The notes under the pieces were generated by a model. The model had not been told where the DNA came from. It searched no databases and saw only the letters and a program-made list of their open reading frames with translations. A stretch of DNA of 35,201 nucleotides from an uncultured SAR116 cluster alpha proteobacterium (GTDB lineage: Bacteria; Pseudomonadota; Alphaproteobacteria; Puniceispirillales; Marisalimonadaceae): contig CACBXG010000013.1 in NCBI GenBank assembly GCA_902543145.1, positions 1 through 35,201 of the forward strand. The letters run 5' to 3'. The translations under genes and the position numbers were made by a program. This document shows positions 8,462-17,405 of the stretch, piece by piece (position 1 is the first letter of the stretch; each line of letters starts with the position of its first letter).

Positions 8462-9793
8462 ATGATTAAAGTTCGATTTGCACCAAGCCCAACGGGATAT
8501 TTACATATTGGAAATTTTAGAACTGCTTTAGTTAACTTCTTATTTGCTAAGAGTAAAAATGGTCACTTTATGCTTAGAATTGACGATACTGATGATGAGA
8601 GATCATCAAAAGAATATGAAGATGCTATTAAAGAAGATTTAACTTGGTTGAATATAAATTGGGATAGTTTAGAAAGGCAATCTTCTAGACTTTTATCCTA
8701 TAATGAAGCTTTAGAAACTTTATTAGAAAAAAAACGTGCATATCCTTGTTTTGAGACGGCGGAAGAATTATCCCTTAAAAGAAAAAGCCAACTATCTTCT
8801 GGAAAACCACCTATTTATGATAGGTCTGCATTGAAATTATCAGATTCAGATATTGCTGATTTAAAGTCTAAAGGAAAAAAACCACATTATAGATTTTTAC
8901 TCAATCATGAAGACGTAAATTGGAATGATCTTGTGAAGGGTGAGAGTAAATATAATATGTCTAATTTGTCAGATCCAGTTATATTAAGAGAAGATGGAAG
9001 GGTTATTTACACTTTAGCTTCAGTAGTTGACGATATCCAATTTGAAGTAACAGATATTTTGAGAGGTGAAGATCATATGACAAACTCAGCTGCTCAAATA
9101 CAGTTATTTGAGGCATTAGGATCATTACCACCAAAAATGGGTCATTTGTCACTACTGACTGATAATACTGGAACAGGACTTTCAAAAAGACTTGGAAGTT
9201 TATCGCTTCGAGAATTAAGAAGTAGAGGATTTCAACCAATGGCAATTTCTTCTTTGTTAGCCAAAATTGGAACTTCAGATTCAATAGATATTTTTAGAGA
9301 TATGAAACAAATTGTAAAAAGTTTTGATATTACAAAATTTGGAAATTCAAAGCCGAAATTTGATGAAACAGAGTTATCAACTTTGAATACTAAGTTTTTT
9401 CAACTTTTAGATTATACAGATATTAGTAATCAGTTAAATATATTAGATCTAAAAATTACTAACGAATTTTGGAACTTAATTAGAGGAAATATAAATAATT
9501 TAGATGATGTAAAGTTTTGGTGGAACATTGTTTATGGAGATATTAAAGAGGTTCCACATGATAAAGATTTTAAAAAATTAGCATTGCAAACACTTCCTAA
9601 AGATAGATTTGATAAAAATACTTGGTCGGTTTGGACAAACTCTCTTATGAAAGAAAGTGGTAAAAAAGGTAAAGAACTTTTCAAGCCATTAAGATTATGC
9701 CTTACAGGTCAGAGCAACGGGCCAGAAATGGCGAATTTAGTGTTAATGATGGGGAAAAATAAAATTAAAGAAAGATTAAATAAAAATAATTAA
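8462..9793 (+). CDS. gltX: Glutamyl-tRNA synthetase
   Basis: A 443-residue class Ic aminoacyl-tRNA synthetase. The N-terminal APSPTGYLHIGNFRTAL carries the HIGH-type motif (HIGN, residues 15-18) and the KMSKS-type signature reads GLSKRLGSLSLR (around residues 239-250). DDTDDERS and LRGEDHMTNSA line the Rossmann core, and a shorter alpha-helical anticodon-binding C-terminus follows. The GLSKRLGSLSLRELR context is the one common in alphaproteobacterial GluRS. These genomes often hold two GluRS paralogues with different tRNA-Glu/tRNA-Gln preferences; which one this is cannot be settled here. The start has a TAGGA Shine-Dalgarno. cysS is 26 bases downstream. Confidence 0.95.
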   Translation: MIKVRFAPSPTGYLHIGNFRTALVNFLFAKSKNGHFMLRIDDTDDERSSKEYEDAIKEDLTWLNINWDSLERQSSRLLSYNEALETLLEKKRAYPCFETAEELSLKRKSQLSSGKPPIYDRSALKLSDSDIADLKSKGKKPHYRFLLNHEDVNWNDLVKGESKYNMSNLSDPVILREDGRVIYTLASVVDDIQFEVTDILRGEDHMTNSAAQIQLFEALGSLPPKMGHLSLLTDNTGTGLSKRLGSLSLRELRSRGFQPMAISSLLAKIGTSDSIDIFRDMKQIVKSFDITKFGNSKPKFDETELSTLNTKFFQLLDYTDISNQLNILDLKITNEFWNLIRGNINNLDDVKFWWNIVYGDIKEVPHDKDFKKLALQTLPKDRFDKNTWSVWTNSLMKESGKKGKELFKPLRLCLTGQSNGPEMANLVLMMGKNKIKERLNKNN

Positions 9794-9819
9794 ATTTTTA
9801 AAAATAAATAAATCTCAAA

Positions 9820-11193
9820 ATGATTAAATTAAATTTATATAATACACTTCAAAGGCGTTTGTCTAATTTTCAGCCTATCGATACCCAAAATGTAAGAATA
9901 TATGCATGTGGACCCACTGTTTATGATTTTATACATATTGGTAATGCAAGACCATTAGTTGTTTTTGATGTTTTAGTTAGATTACTTAGAAAAATATATC
10001 CAAAAGTTACATATGTAAGAAATATAACGGATATTGACGACAAAATTAATAAAAGAGCAATTGAAAAAAATATAAATATTTCACAATTGACTAATGAAAC
10101 AATAAAAAATTTTCATAAAGATGCTCATGCGTTAGGTAATTTGAAACCTGATTTTGAACCAAAAGCAACTGAACATATATCTGAAATGATAGAAATGATA
10201 GAAACATTAATTTCAAATGGTTTTGCTTATGTTTCATCCGGAAATGTTTTGTTTGCTGTTGAAAAATATAATTATTACGGAGCTTTATCAGGCAGGTCAC
10301 TTGATGAGATGATATCGGGATCAAGGGTTGAAGTTGCTGAATATAAAAAAAATCCTGGTGATTTTATTTTATGGAAACCATCTTCCGAAAAACTTCCTGG
10401 ATGGGACAGTCCATGGGGTAGGGGGCGTCCAGGTTGGCATATAGAATGTTCAGCAATGAGTAAAAAGTATTTAGGAACACAATTTGATATACATGCTGGT
10501 GGATTAGACTTGATTTTCCCACACCATGAAAATGAAATTGCTCAGTCTTGTTGTGCCAATAAATCTGATATTATGGCCAATTACTGGTTGCATAATGGTT
10601 ACGTTACTTCTGACGGTGAAAAAATGTCAAAATCACTTGGTAATTTTGCTACAATAAATAGTTTGTTGTTAAATTATAGGGGCGAGGCAATTAGATACGC
10701 GTTAATGCAAGCTCAGTACAGGGCTCCTTTAAATTTTAGTAAGAAATCTCTAGATGAGGCTACTAAATCACTATCTAGACTTTATAGAGCTGTTGAAGGC
10801 TTTGATGTAAATGACGGGCAGGACACTCAGATAATTGATAATCTTTGTGATGATTTAAATTCACCTAAAGCTCTTGCCAGATTACATTATCTTGCTGATG
10901 AAGCTAATAAAGGAAGTAAAGAATGTGCTCAAAAGTTAAAAAATTCTTCTAATATTTTAGGAATTTTATGCAATTCTACAGACGAATGGTTTAAATTTGG
11001 AGAAGTAAATTCAAACGAAGCAATTGAAAACTCTACCATGACAGAAAAAGAAATCGATGAACTCATAATAAAACGTAAAATTGCAAAAGAAAATAAAGAG
11101 TATGAAAAAGCAGATCAAATAAGAGAACAATTACTAGAAAAGAATATACAATTAGAAGATAAACCAGATAGAACAGTTTGGAGAAGACTTTAA
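9820..11193 (+). CDS. cysS: Cysteinyl-tRNA synthetase
   Basis: A 457-residue class Ia synthetase charging tRNA-Cys. It carries YACGPTVYDFIHIGNARP with the zinc ligand Cys30 and the HIGH-type motif at 39-42, GWHIECSAMS with Cys210, FPHHENEIAQS with further zinc-site His/Glu, and KMSKSLGNF (K268-S272). The C-terminal segment IDELIIKRKIAKENKEYEKADQ, with the ending LEDKPDRTVWRR, is the usual CysRS tail. Length is normal and the zinc site looks intact. It lies between gltX and the TrmJ-like methylase, all on one strand, so this is a translation-related run. Confidence 0.95.
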   Translation: MIKLNLYNTLQRRLSNFQPIDTQNVRIYACGPTVYDFIHIGNARPLVVFDVLVRLLRKIYPKVTYVRNITDIDDKINKRAIEKNINISQLTNETIKNFHKDAHALGNLKPDFEPKATEHISEMIEMIETLISNGFAYVSSGNVLFAVEKYNYYGALSGRSLDEMISGSRVEVAEYKKNPGDFILWKPSSEKLPGWDSPWGRGRPGWHIECSAMSKKYLGTQFDIHAGGLDLIFPHHENEIAQSCCANKSDIMANYWLHNGYVTSDGEKMSKSLGNFATINSLLLNYRGEAIRYALMQAQYRAPLNFSKKSLDEATKSLSRLYRAVEGFDVNDGQDTQIIDNLCDDLNSPKALARLHYLADEANKGSKECAQKLKNSSNILGILCNSTDEWFKFGEVNSNEAIENSTMTEKEIDELIIKRKIAKENKEYEKADQIREQLLEKNIQLEDKPDRTVWRRL

Positions 11194-11207
11194 ACTCAGA
11201 TGAATTT

Positions 11208-11969
11208 ATGATTGAACTTAATCCATATATAATTTTATCAAAACCACAACTTGGTGAAAATATTGGTTCTACTGCTCGTGCTATGAAAAATTTTGGTATA
11301 AAAGATCTGTTACTAGTTCAGCCTAGAGATGGTTGGCCTAATAATATTGCTTTTCCTTCCGCAGCGGGTGCAGACGATGTTTTAAATCAAGCAAAGTTGT
11401 ATGATTCAATAAGTGAAGCTACAAAAACAATTTCTTTGTTATTTGCAACAACTGCAAGAAAGCGTGTAGTTGGTACAAAATCTTTGAGCATCTTCAAAGC
11501 TATAGAGACATCATTTCAACATGTTATTAATGGTGGTAACGTTGGATTTTTATTTGGTCCTGAGCAATCAGGGTTATCCAATGATGATGTTGTCCAAGCA
11601 GATTACACAGTTTCAATTCCAATTAATAAAGAATTCTCATCATTAAATATATCTCAAGCAGTATTACTGATTTGTTGGGAATGGAACAAAATAAAAATGT
11701 CATTTTTAAATAATGATAAGAATTTGGTTAAAATTAATAAAAAATTAAAAAAAAGTACTGAACTCTCTAATGTTGGTGACAGAGAATACTTTTATAAACA
11801 ATTAGATGAACTTTTAACTAAATCAGGCTTCTTTTATTCATCTGAAATGGCTCCTGTTGTAAAGAGAAATATCAGAAGTTTATTTAATAGAGCCTCACTA
11901 ACTCACCAAGATCTAAGAACACTTCATGGTATTATTAGATCATTATCAGGTACTTCAAATCGTACTTGA
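11208..11969 (+). CDS. trmJ: tRNA (cytidine/uridine-2'-O-)-methyltransferase, TrmJ type
   Basis: A 253-residue SPOUT (TrmH-like) methyltransferase. The N-terminal ILSKPQLGENIGSTARAMKNFG is the RNA-methylase signature. The trefoil-knot SAM site is formed by GFLFGPEQSGLSNDD (GPEQSGL 117-123) and SLNISQAVLLI (SLNISQA 145-151). The C-terminal helical extension (REYFYKQLDELL...KRNIRSLFNRA...DLRTLHGIIRSL) distinguishes TrmJ from shorter TrmL proteins. The family 2'-O-methylates tRNA position 32. I place the start at the ATG at 11208; an upstream in-frame TTG at 11178 lies inside cysS and precedes the family's N-terminus. The 3' end carries the presumed -35 of the rpsD promoter. Confidence 0.88.
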   Translation: MIELNPYIILSKPQLGENIGSTARAMKNFGIKDLLLVQPRDGWPNNIAFPSAAGADDVLNQAKLYDSISEATKTISLLFATTARKRVVGTKSLSIFKAIETSFQHVINGGNVGFLFGPEQSGLSNDDVVQADYTVSIPINKEFSSLNISQAVLLICWEWNKIKMSFLNNDKNLVKINKKLKKSTELSNVGDREYFYKQLDELLTKSGFFYSSEMAPVVKRNIRSLFNRASLTHQDLRTLHGIIRSLSGTSNRT

Positions 11970-11982
11970 CATTTTATATAAT
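11954..11982 (+). promoter_or_regulatory. Candidate rpsD promoter
   Basis: TTCAAA (11954-11959), 17 bases, perfect TATAAT (11977-11982), overlapping the end of the trmJ gene. Start of transcription would be near 11989, giving a leader of about 115 bases before rpsD. Confidence 0.55.
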
Positions 11983-11988
11983 GATAGT

Positions 11989-12103
11989 ATTTTGCAAATT
12001 CATTTCCGATAAAGTGGATAGTAGCGTGGTGTTATATATCCCGAAGTCAAGCTTCTAGTTGGAATAATTTACTACTTCTAAGTAGTTACATAAAGGTTTA
12101 AAA
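11989..12103 (+). promoter_or_regulatory. Structured 5' leader of rpsD, candidate autoregulatory element
   Basis: The leader has several helices visible by eye. GGATA (12016-12020) can pair with TATCC (12037-12041). GAAG (12043-12046) can pair with CTTC (12052-12055). ACTAC (12071-12075) can pair with GTAGT (12082-12086), ending five bases before the AAAGG ribosome-binding site. Two alternatives compete for the same bases: TCC 12005-12007 with GGA 12016-12018, and TCC 12039-12041 with GGA 12061-12063. S4 represses its own mRNA through leader structures in E. coli and Bacillus; the same here is inference. I recognise no named RNA family. Confidence 0.45.
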
Positions 12104-12730
12104 ATGCCTAAATCAGATCACAAAAGAACAAGCTCAAAACATAAAATTGATAGAAGATTAGGAGTTAATTTATGGGGAAGACCAAAATCACCCTTAAATG
12201 ACAGAGAATATGCACCAGGTCAACATGGTCAAAGAAGAAAGAAACCTACAGATTATGGTGTTCAATTAATGGCTAAACAAAAGTTAAAAGGTTATTACGG
12301 TAATATTGGTGAAAAACAATTTAAAAAATACTATACAGCTGCAGTTCGTAAAAAAGGTGACACTGGTGCAAATTTAATTGGTATTTTGGAATGTAGACTA
12401 GATGCTATCCTTTACAGAATGAAGTTAGCACCAACTGTATTCGCCTGTCGTCAATTGATTAATCATGGTCATGTCATGGTAAATGGAACCAGATGCAATA
12501 TACCTTCTAGAATGATAAATGTAGGTGAGGTTATTTCTCTGAAGGATAAAGCAAAGAACATCCCAGCTGTAATTGAAGCAACAAATCTACCTGAAAGAGA
12601 TGTACCTGAGTATGTAGAAGTTGATCACTCTAAGTTTACTGGATCTTTAATAAGGATCCCAATGCCAGATGATGTTCCTTATCCAGTGCAAATGGAAACT
12701 AACTTAGTAATCGAATTTTATTCACGTTAA
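12104..12730 (+). CDS. rpsD: 30S ribosomal protein S4
   Basis: A 208-residue S4 of usual length. The N-terminal domain ([38 protein letters not shown]) lacks the zinc-binding cysteines of C+ forms. The S4 RNA-binding domain follows from about residue 97 ([34 protein letters not shown]). It binds 16S rRNA early in small-subunit assembly. The gene stands apart from other ribosomal proteins, faces grxD with a 42-base gap, and has its own promoter and leader, suggesting independent control. AAAGG lies seven bases before the ATG. Confidence 0.97.
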   Translation: MPKSDHKRTSSKHKIDRRLGVNLWGRPKSPLNDREYAPGQHGQRRKKPTDYGVQLMAKQKLKGYYGNIGEKQFKKYYTAAVRKKGDTGANLIGILECRLDAILYRMKLAPTVFACRQLINHGHVMVNGTRCNIPSRMINVGEVISLKDKAKNIPAVIEATNLPERDVPEYVEVDHSKFTGSLIRIPMPDDVPYPVQMETNLVIEFYSR

Positions 12731-12772
12731 AAATTAGTTGAAAGTAAAATTTTAAAAATTGGAATTAGTTTA

Positions 12773-13099
12773 TTAGGTAGAAATGCCTACCTCATTAAAG
12801 TACTGAGTTAACTCTCCATTTTCGTGCATTTCTCTAATAATATCACAACCACCAACAAATTCTTTTTTTACATATAATTGTGGTATTGTTGGCCAATCTG
12901 AAAACTCTTTAATACCCTCCCTTATTTCAGGATCTTCAAGAACGTTTACACTATTGTACTTAATTCCCATATGGCTTAAAACTCCAACAACTGCAGCAGA
13001 AAAACCACATTGTGGCATAACTGGAGTACCTTTCATAAATAGCAAAACATCGTTTTCATCAATTATATTCTGAATTTTATCTTTAGTACTTTGTTCCAT
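12773..13099 (-). CDS. grxD: Monothiol glutaredoxin, Grx4/GrxD family
   Basis: A 108-residue single-domain monothiol glutaredoxin. Active-site CGFS is at residues 31-34, preceded by LLFMKGTP with the glutathione-binding Lys23, then the cis-Pro segment WPTIPQLYV (69-77) and GGCDI (83-87). These proteins bind a [2Fe-2S] cluster with glutathione and pass clusters on, often as a heterodimer with BolA. bolA lies 11 bases upstream on the same strand, so the partners are co-transcribed behind purL. It is the last gene of the purine-operon strand and faces rpsD. Confidence 0.95.
   Translation of the reverse strand: MEQSTKDKIQNIIDENDVLLFMKGTPVMPQCGFSAAVVGVLSHMGIKYNSVNVLEDPEIREGIKEFSDWPTIPQLYVKKEFVGGCDIIREMHENGELTQYFNEVGIST
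12775..12792. terminator. Short hairpin at the rpsD/grxD convergence
   Basis: AGGTAG (12775-12780), six-base loop, CTACCT (12787-12792). The stem includes part of the grxD stop codon. No immediate T-run follows on either strand, so terminator function is doubtful; it is simply the only GC-containing hairpin seen at this junction. Confidence 0.25.
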
Positions 13100-13110
13100 T
13101 TAATTCTCCT

Positions 13111-13347
13111 TTATTCACTTGGTGCAGATGTATTCAAAGCTAATGCATGCAGTTCTTTTCCCATTCTGCCACCCATTGCATTGTAGACCATTTGATGTTG
13201 TTGCACACGAGTTTTACCTCTAAATTCTTCAGCAATGATTTGAGCTGCATAATGATCTCCATCACCACGTAAATCATCAATAATAACTTTTGCATTTGGA
13301 AAAGCTCTAATAATTAGTTCTTCTATCTCTGAAGCTGTCATAGCCAT
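13111..13347 (-). CDS. bolA: BolA family protein
   Basis: A 78-residue BolA/IbaG-type protein with the class II KH-like fold. It shows the N-terminal helix SEIEELIIRAFPNAKV, a central GDGDHYAAQIIAEEF (His32), and the conserved RVQQHQMVYNAMGGRMGKELHALAL (invariant C-terminal His67). Such proteins bind CGFS glutaredoxins and share a [2Fe-2S] cluster through a His. It is located 15 bases after purL and 11 bases before grxD on the minus strand, so a BolA-Grx4 complex can be predicted from adjacency and residues. Confidence 0.93.
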   Translation of the reverse strand: MAMTASEIEELIIRAFPNAKVIIDDLRGDGDHYAAQIIAEEFRGKTRVQQHQMVYNAMGGRMGKELHALALNTSAPSE

Positions 13348-13362
13348 TTTACAAACTTAACC

Positions 13363-15660
13363 TTATTGTTGATCACCCATCATTGACGGAATAGTTTTTT
13401 CATTTAAGTTTTTGATTTCATATATAGATATAGTAGTAATGTTTTTTAAATTCAAGTTACTGCTTGAATTAGTTTCTCCAAGAACAAAGAAGTCAATATT
13501 ATTTTCTTTTAATATTAGTTGTACTTTTTTGATATGTTTTGTTGCAATAATTATTCTTGCTTGATCTTCTCCAAAACACCATGATTGAAGTAAGGGGTCA
13601 TAACTATCACAATTAATTAGGTTGCTAGGTAAATTAATATCTAATCCTAAATCATATTTAAATAACATTTCACAAACTGTTGTCAGCAAACCACCGTCTG
13701 AAATATCATGGGCAGCTGTCAAAAGTTTTTGTTCATTCAATTTTAATATAATTTCAATAACTTTTTTTTCATTTTCTAAATTTATTGGTGGAGGTGCTCC
13801 ATCATATTTTTTATTTATAATTTCTTGATAGATACTACAACCAACCCAACCTGCTTTAAAATTTTCAGATTGTCCAAGGGCAATCAAGACATTATCTGGT
13901 TCTGCACTTATCTTTAGAGAATTTTCAACCTTATCTATTACTCCTACCATACCAATGACTGGAGTAGGAAGAATACTCTTACCATTAGTTTCATTATAAA
14001 GAGAAACATTTCCTGATACAATTGGAGTACTTAAATAAGAAGCAGCTTCTGAAATTCCTTTTATAGATCCTACAATTTCTCCCATAACATTTTTTTTATC
14101 AGGATTTCCAAAATTTAAGTTGTTTGTTATTGCAAGTGGTTTTGCCCCTGAAGAAGCTATATTGCGTGCAGCTTCACAAACTGCTTGCATACCTCCAATT
14201 ATAGGATCTGACTTAACATAACGTGGTGTGCAATCAGTTGTAATAGCAAGGCCTTTTCCGAAAGATCCTTTTTTTTCTGTTCCATGAATTTTAACTAAAG
14301 AAGCATCACTATCACCATTTGCAAAAATTGTATCGCCCATTACTGAGCTATCATATTGTTCCCAAATCCATTTTTTACTGGCTATATTTGGATTTTTAAA
14401 AATTATTTTTAATATATCGATTATCGTAAGATTGGTTTTGAGATCAGACGGTTTTAATACTTTTTTAATAGCTTTTATTTCAAAAGGTTTATTATATTCA
14501 GGAGCGTCTTCGACAAGAGGTTCAAGAGGTAAGTTGCACGCTTCAAAGCCGTGTTTAGTAAGAATTAGTCTTCCTGTATTAGTAACTTCTCCTATATTAG
14601 CAAAATCTAGATCCCATTTATCAAATATTGATTTTGCTTTTTTCTCTGATCCTGGTTTTAAAATCATTAACATTCTCTCTTGACTTTCTGAGAGCATGAT
14701 TTCATAGCTAGACATCTTATTTTCTCTAGTAGGCACTAAATCTAAATTTAAATTCATACCTAATGATCCCTTGGAAGCCATCTCTACGCTAGAGCTTGTT
14801 AAACCAGCTGCTCCCATATCTTGAATAGATAAGACAGCATTTGTGTTCATTAATTCTAAACAGGCCTCTAATAGTAATTTTCCTGTAAATGGATCTCCAA
14901 CTTGAACAGTTGGTCTTTTTTCAGTACTATTTTCTGTAAATTCAGCAGAAGCCATTGTCGCTCCATGTATTCCATCTCTTCCTGTTTTTGCACCTACATA
15001 TATAACTGGATTACCAGCGCCTGTTGCTGCTGAATAGAATATTCTATCTTTTTTTGCAAGACCAACAGCCATTGCATTCACTAGAATATTACCATCATAA
15101 GATTTATCAAAGTTTGTTTCACCACCAACTGTTGGAATTCCTATACAATTACCATATCCACCAATTCCTTTAACCACACCCGAAACAAGGTATTTTGTTA
15201 AAGGTTGATCTGGAGATCCAAATCTCAATGCATTCATAAGAGCTATAGGTCTAGCACCCATTGTGAAGACATCTCTCAAAATTCCGCCAACACCAGTTGC
15301 TGATCCTTGGTAAGGTTCTATAAATGAAGGGTGGTTGTGAGACTCTATTTTAAAAACAGCAGCTAAATTTTCTCCTATATCAATTACACCAGCATTTTCT
15401 CCAGGTCCTTGAATCACATGGCTAGCCTCTGTTGGTAAAGTTTTTAACCATTTTTTTGAGCTTTTATAAGAGCAATGTTCTGAAAACATAGCAGAAAAAA
15501 TTCCTAATTCTGTTATATTTGGAATTTTATCAATTTTTTCACAAATTAAATTATATTCATCTTTCGTTAAACCCATCTCTAAAGCATCTTCAAGTTTACT
15601 TTTCTGTTGAGCTAAGTACTCATTTTTATTAATTTTTAAGAGTTCTGATTGTGGTTCCAT
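13363..15660 (-). CDS. purL: Phosphoribosylformylglycinamidine synthase subunit PurL
   Basis: A 765-residue small-type PurL, the ATP-dependent synthetase subunit converting FGAR to FGAM with ammonia supplied by PurQ. Landmarks are [17 protein letters not shown] (about 56-72), [28 protein letters not shown] (Mg-ATP site), [26 protein letters not shown] and the second AIRS-type half with [10 protein letters not shown] and [11 protein letters not shown]. It is the short form that needs PurS and PurQ, both encoded immediately upstream. The order purC-purS-purQ-purL-bolA-grxD, with gaps of 6-15 bases, indicates one transcript. Length is slightly above the common ~735 residues but no domain is missing. 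Confidence 0.96.
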   Translation of the reverse strand: MEPQSELLKINKNEYLAQQKSKLEDALEMGLTKDEYNLICEKIDKIPNITELGIFSAMFSEHCSYKSSKKWLKTLPTEASHVIQGPGENAGVIDIGENLAAVFKIESHNHPSFIEPYQGSATGVGGILRDVFTMGARPIALMNALRFGSPDQPLTKYLVSGVVKGIGGYGNCIGIPTVGGETNFDKSYDGNILVNAMAVGLAKKDRIFYSAATGAGNPVIYVGAKTGRDGIHGATMASAEFTENSTEKRPTVQVGDPFTGKLLLEACLELMNTNAVLSIQDMGAAGLTSSSVEMASKGSLGMNLNLDLVPTRENKMSSYEIMLSESQERMLMILKPGSEKKAKSIFDKWDLDFANIGEVTNTGRLILTKHGFEACNLPLEPLVEDAPEYNKPFEIKAIKKVLKPSDLKTNLTIIDILKIIFKNPNIASKKWIWEQYDSSVMGDTIFANGDSDASLVKIHGTEKKGSFGKGLAITTDCTPRYVKSDPIIGGMQAVCEAARNIASSGAKPLAITNNLNFGNPDKKNVMGEIVGSIKGISEAASYLSTPIVSGNVSLYNETNGKSILPTPVIGMVGVIDKVENSLKISAEPDNVLIALGQSENFKAGWVGCSIYQEIINKKYDGAPPPINLENEKKVIEIILKLNEQKLLTAAHDISDGGLLTTVCEMLFKYDLGLDINLPSNLINCDSYDPLLQSWCFGEDQARIIIATKHIKKVQLILKENNIDFFVLGETNSSSNLNLKNITTISIYEIKNLNEKTIPSMMGDQQ

Positions 15661-15666
15661 TATTAT

Positions 15667-16359
15667 TTAACCAATTATTTGTTCAACACAGTTTGTAAGA
15701 AATTTTAAACCATCTGTTCCACCGTGTAGATAGTTTATGGCTCTTTCAGGGTGTGGCATCATTCCTAAAACTTTTCCATTGTTTGATAGAATGCCAGCTA
15801 TGTCTTCTGTTGATCCGTTCGGGTTATAATTTTTTTCATTATCCTTTTGTTTAATATATTTTAAAGCAATTCTTCCTTCTTCTTTCAATTGTTTTAATAA
15901 ATCTTTAGAAGCAAAATAATTACCTTCATTATGTGCAACTGGAATTTTTAAACATTCACCTATTTTTAAACCAGAGAGAAAAGGGTTTTCAATACAGCTT
16001 TGGACTTCTAATGTTGTCTCTCTGCAAGTAAATAAGAGTTTCTTATTTCTTATAAGAGATCCAGGGAGTATTTTAGCTTCAATTAAAATTTGAAAACCAT
16101 TACATACACCTAATACTGTACCACCACGACTTATATGGTTTTTAATTGAAGTTATTACTGGAGATCTGGCAGCTAAAGCGCCGCATCTAAGGTAATCTCC
16201 AAAGGTAAATCCACCTGGGATAACAATTAAATCTAAATTAGGAATGTCATATTCTTTATGCCAAATTTTGATTGGAGTTTTCCCTGTGATTTTCCTGATT
16301 GCAACAATCATGTCTCTATCACAATTAGAACCTGGAAATATTACAACACCTGAACGCAA
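15667..16359 (-). CDS. purQ: Phosphoribosylformylglycinamidine synthase subunit PurQ
   Basis: A 230-residue class I glutaminase supplying ammonia to PurL. It begins SGVVIFPGSNCDRD, the invariant PurQ start. The nucleophile is Cys86 in GVCNGFQIL, with the His203/Glu205 pair in MMPHPERA. The start is TTG at 16359, eight bases after the purS stop. It encodes the residue expected just before the conserved N-terminus, and no ATG is available nearby. GGAT overlapping the purS stop may act as the ribosome-binding site, so translation is probably coupled to purS. Confidence 0.95.
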   Translation of the reverse strand: MRSGVVIFPGSNCDRDMIVAIRKITGKTPIKIWHKEYDIPNLDLIVIPGGFTFGDYLRCGALAARSPVITSIKNHISRGGTVLGVCNGFQILIEAKILPGSLIRNKKLLFTCRETTLEVQSCIENPFLSGLKIGECLKIPVAHNEGNYFASKDLLKQLKEEGRIALKYIKQKDNEKNYNPNGSTEDIAGILSNNGKVLGMMPHPERAINYLHGGTDGLKFLTNCVEQIIG

Positions 16360-16366
16360 AATTTTT

Positions 16367-16612
16367 TTAATCCTTTAAAATATTGATTTCATAATTTTCA
16401 ATAACGGTGTTTACTAACAACTCTTCGCACATCTTCTTAGCTTGTTTAAGAACTTCAGTTTCACTATTTTGATCCAAATTTAAAATAATTTGTTTGCCAG
16501 TCCTTACATCACTACAATGTTCAAAACCCAAGTTATTTAAAGAAAACTTTATAGCTTGTCCTTCTGGATCTAAAACACCATCTTTAAGAGATACATTTAT
16601 AATAACTTTCAT
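16367..16612 (-). CDS. purS: Phosphoribosylformylglycinamidine synthase subunit PurS
   Basis: An 81-residue PurS, the small bridging subunit of the three-protein FGAM synthase. It starts MKVIINVSLKDGVLDPEGQAI and has LGFEHCSDVRTGKQIIL and the closing ENYEINIL, all standard for the family. It links PurQ to PurL and helps channel ammonia. Flanked by purC (11 bases upstream) and purQ (7 bases downstream). Confidence 0.94.
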   Translation of the reverse strand: MKVIINVSLKDGVLDPEGQAIKFSLNNLGFEHCSDVRTGKQIILNLDQNSETEVLKQAKKMCEELLVNTVIENYEINILKD

Positions 16613-16623
16613 AATAATTCTCT

Positions 16624-17391
16624 TTATTTTACTATTTCAGGTTTAGCGCTAGAGTATATTTTTTTCTCAGGAATAATACCTAATCTATTTGCAACTTCTT
16701 GATATGCCTCTTTTAACCCACCTAATTCTTGCCTAAACAAATCTTTATCCATTTTCTTATTAGTTTTGACGTCCCATAATCTGCAGTTGTCTGGGCTTAT
16801 CTCGTCCGCTAATAGTAAAATTGAATTGCCATCTTCAGAATAATATCTTCCAAACTCAATTTTAAAATCTACAAGTTTAAGACCTATTCCAAAAAACAGG
16901 CCTCTCAAAAAATCATTAATCCTAAGACCGTATTCTTGCATTTCCTCTAATTCATCTCTAGTGCCCCACTGAAAGTTAAGTATATGATCTTCGTTTATAA
17001 GTGGATCACCCAACTCATCTTTTTTTAAATAATGTTCAATTAGTGGTCTTGAAAAAACACTACCTTCTTTTACACCAAGTCTTTTTACAATGGATCCAGC
17101 AGCAATGTTTCTAACAACAAATTCTACAGGTATTATTTCAACTTTTCTTACAAGTTGTTCTCTCATATTTAACTTTTTGATATAATGAGTTGGTATTCCA
17201 ATCTCACTTAATTTTTGCATCAAGTAGTCAGAAATAGAATTATTTAACACTCCTTTACCATTAATTATGGAATGTTTTTCAGCATTATTTGCAGTGGCAT
17301 CATCTTTAAAATATTGTATAGCTGTATCTGAGGTAGGGCCTTCAAAGATGGTTTTAGCTTTCCCATCATATAAAATTTTCTTTTTAGACAT
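16624..17391 (-). CDS. purC: Phosphoribosylaminoimidazole-succinocarboxamide synthase
   Basis: A 255-residue SAICAR synthetase joining CAIR and aspartate with ATP. It shows the N-terminal KKILYDGKAKTIFEGP (nucleotide loop), ATANNAEKHSIINGKGVLNN, VEIIPVEFVVRNIAAGSIVKRLG, a full LVDFKIEFGR and LLADEISPDNCRLWD signature. It is second in the purine operon, 14 bases after purB. Length and motifs are normal. Confidence 0.96.
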   Translation of the reverse strand: MSKKKILYDGKAKTIFEGPTSDTAIQYFKDDATANNAEKHSIINGKGVLNNSISDYLMQKLSEIGIPTHYIKKLNMREQLVRKVEIIPVEFVVRNIAAGSIVKRLGVKEGSVFSRPLIEHYLKKDELGDPLINEDHILNFQWGTRDELEEMQEYGLRINDFLRGLFFGIGLKLVDFKIEFGRYYSEDGNSILLLADEISPDNCRLWDVKTNKKMDKDLFRQELGGLKEAYQEVANRLGIIPEKKIYSSAKPEIVK

Positions 17392-17405
17392 AGATTAATT
17401 ATCCT

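Noticed and set aside
11966-11990. Perfect TTGACA at 11966-11971 as the rpsD -35
   Set aside because: The good -10 (TATAAT, 11977) is only 5 bases away, and at 17 bases there is no -10-like hexamer. TTCAAA at 11954 with 17-base spacing fits better.
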